Part shown: positions 63,661 to 64,000 of the stretch, in pieces | How the letters are laid out: the number at the start of each line of letters is the position of its first letter | Numbering within the stretch: the stretch's first letter is position 1 | Assembly (NCBI GenBank): GCA_026874595.1 | Contig: CM049316.1 | Location: 76,952,676 to 77,016,675, forward strand | Source: Sipunculus nudus | Lineage: Eukaryota; Annelida; Sipuncula; Golfingiida; Sipunculidae | Direction of reading: 5' to 3' | DNA: 64,000 nt | Notes under the pieces: model-generated | What the model was told of the DNA's origin: nothing | Databases searched by the model: none | The model's input: the letters and a program-made list of their open reading frames with translations, nothing else | Translations under genes and position numbers: made by a program

Positions 63661-63717
63661 ATTACCATGAAAATTCAGACAAGCCAAATTAATCACTTCC
63701 ACAGTATATTAATACTG

Positions 63718-63790
63718 GCTTCTGTGGTTGAGGGGTGGGGCACAAGACTTCATGACGGGAGATAATGAGTTCAAATCTAGGCAAAGGGCT
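63718..63790 (+). mobile_element. Possible tRNA-derived SINE head
   Basis: TGGTTGAGGGG at 63,725-63,735 matches the pol III A-box consensus at all but one position. AGTTCAAATCT at 63,768-63,778 resembles the B box. The 43-nt spacing is close to that of tRNA genes. The T stem does not pair well, so this is not a functional tRNA gene. A degenerate SINE head is possible, and chance is not excluded. Confidence 0.3.
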
Positions 63791-63898
63791 AATGAGATTT
63801 TTCAGCCCCACCCACTGGGAGTGCTTGTATCATTCTCACAAATAAAGAGTGTCTTCAGGGGCCTCTTCTGTGTTATGATCCAAGGGCAGGGATGATAA

Positions 63899-63913
63899 CA
63901 GGCCCAGGGCCTG
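63899..63913. other. Perfect 15-nt palindrome
   Basis: CAGGCCC and GGGCCTG are exact inverted repeats around a single A. This is short, and no function is implied. Confidence 0.5.
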
Positions 63914-64000
63914 CAGCTGCGGTAGACACCAGGCCTTGGTGACAAGAAGATATAAAACAAAATTACATGAAGAGACTTAGGGAAGTACTATTGCTCTGTT

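Larger units (their letters stand above)
63390..63665. mobile_element. Possible dispersed repeat with two hairpins
   Basis: The segment holds GTGACCCAGGGGTCATGA, an imperfect stem at 63,507-63,540, a CAGACAGATATACAGATGAC tract, GGACAAAGAG, and a stem-loop at 63,630-63,660 ending in GAGCTAA. This arrangement, a GACGGACAAAG tract followed by a GCT-rich palindrome, resembles dispersed elements I recall from bivalve genomes. No transposase or clear target-site duplication is visible, so the call is tentative. Confidence 0.35.
62926..64000. other. Non-satellite right flank, no gene seen
   Basis: 1,075 bp of ordinary-looking AT-rich DNA, with short homopolymers but no 38-bp monomers. I see no convincing exon, no long open frame and no tRNA or rRNA gene. 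Candidate dispersed-repeat features are listed separately. The TTTGCGCAAA at 63,357-63,366 is a 10-bp perfect palindrome without further support. Confidence 0.85.

Noticed and set aside
63718-63790. Functional tRNA gene
   Set aside because: The acceptor and T stems do not pair and the B box deviates from consensus, so at most a SINE-like relic.

Overview
This window is almost entirely satellite DNA from a eukaryotic genome. I see no credible protein-coding gene. About 62.1 kb (1 to about 62,925, less two 428-bp inserts) consists of head-to-tail copies of one 38-bp monomer, always in the same orientation. The last ~1.1 kb is ordinary AT-rich non-satellite DNA. Hairpins and a tRNA-like promoter pair in that flank, together with the size and nesting of the array, suggest an animal. 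Some flank motifs recall dispersed repeats of molluscs, but that assignment is weak and from memory only.

The monomer has two subfamilies. Type A has TATGAAGTAAAGTAAAC at its centre. Type B has TATCCAGTACAGTACAC there. They differ at six diagnostic sites (positions 6, 14, 15, 20, 25 and 35, counting from ACCCA as position 1). Layout: A array 1 (1-3,838); short B island (3,877-4,055); non-satellite insert U, copy 1 (4,056-4,483); two B monomers; A array 2 (4,560-20,861); B island (20,900-22,210); U copy 2 (22,211-22,638); B island (22,639-23,320); A array 3 (23,359-28,184); B mega-array (28,223 to about 62,925); unique flank. The switches examined between A and B keep the 38-bp register, and most run through a chimeric monomer.

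The arrays are higher-order repeats (HORs) at several scales. In A, two variable sites (G/A at 17, C/A at 32) act as a readable code. The code reveals a 63-monomer HOR of exactly 2,394 bp (5,738-12,349), a 190-bp five-monomer HOR (16,378-17,327), and a ~3.8 kb block shared by A array 1 and 12,350-16,225. In B, a 1,458-bp unit (39 monomers minus 24 bp) grew by an internal 456-bp duplication into a 1,914-bp unit (51 monomers minus 24 bp). That larger unit was amplified in tandem from 42,875 to 50,644, and one copy carries an extra 114-bp trimer. These units sit inside macro-units of 7,006, 7,213 and about 19,191 bp.

No genes act together here. The long open frames on the + strand (up to 524 codons) arise because type B has no stop codon in any + frame and 38 is not a multiple of 3. 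I treat them as repeat artefacts. The interest lies in the evolution of the array: coordinated A/B differences, a B leader shared at A-to-B boundaries, a duplicated single-copy insert, and a register kept over more than 60 kb.
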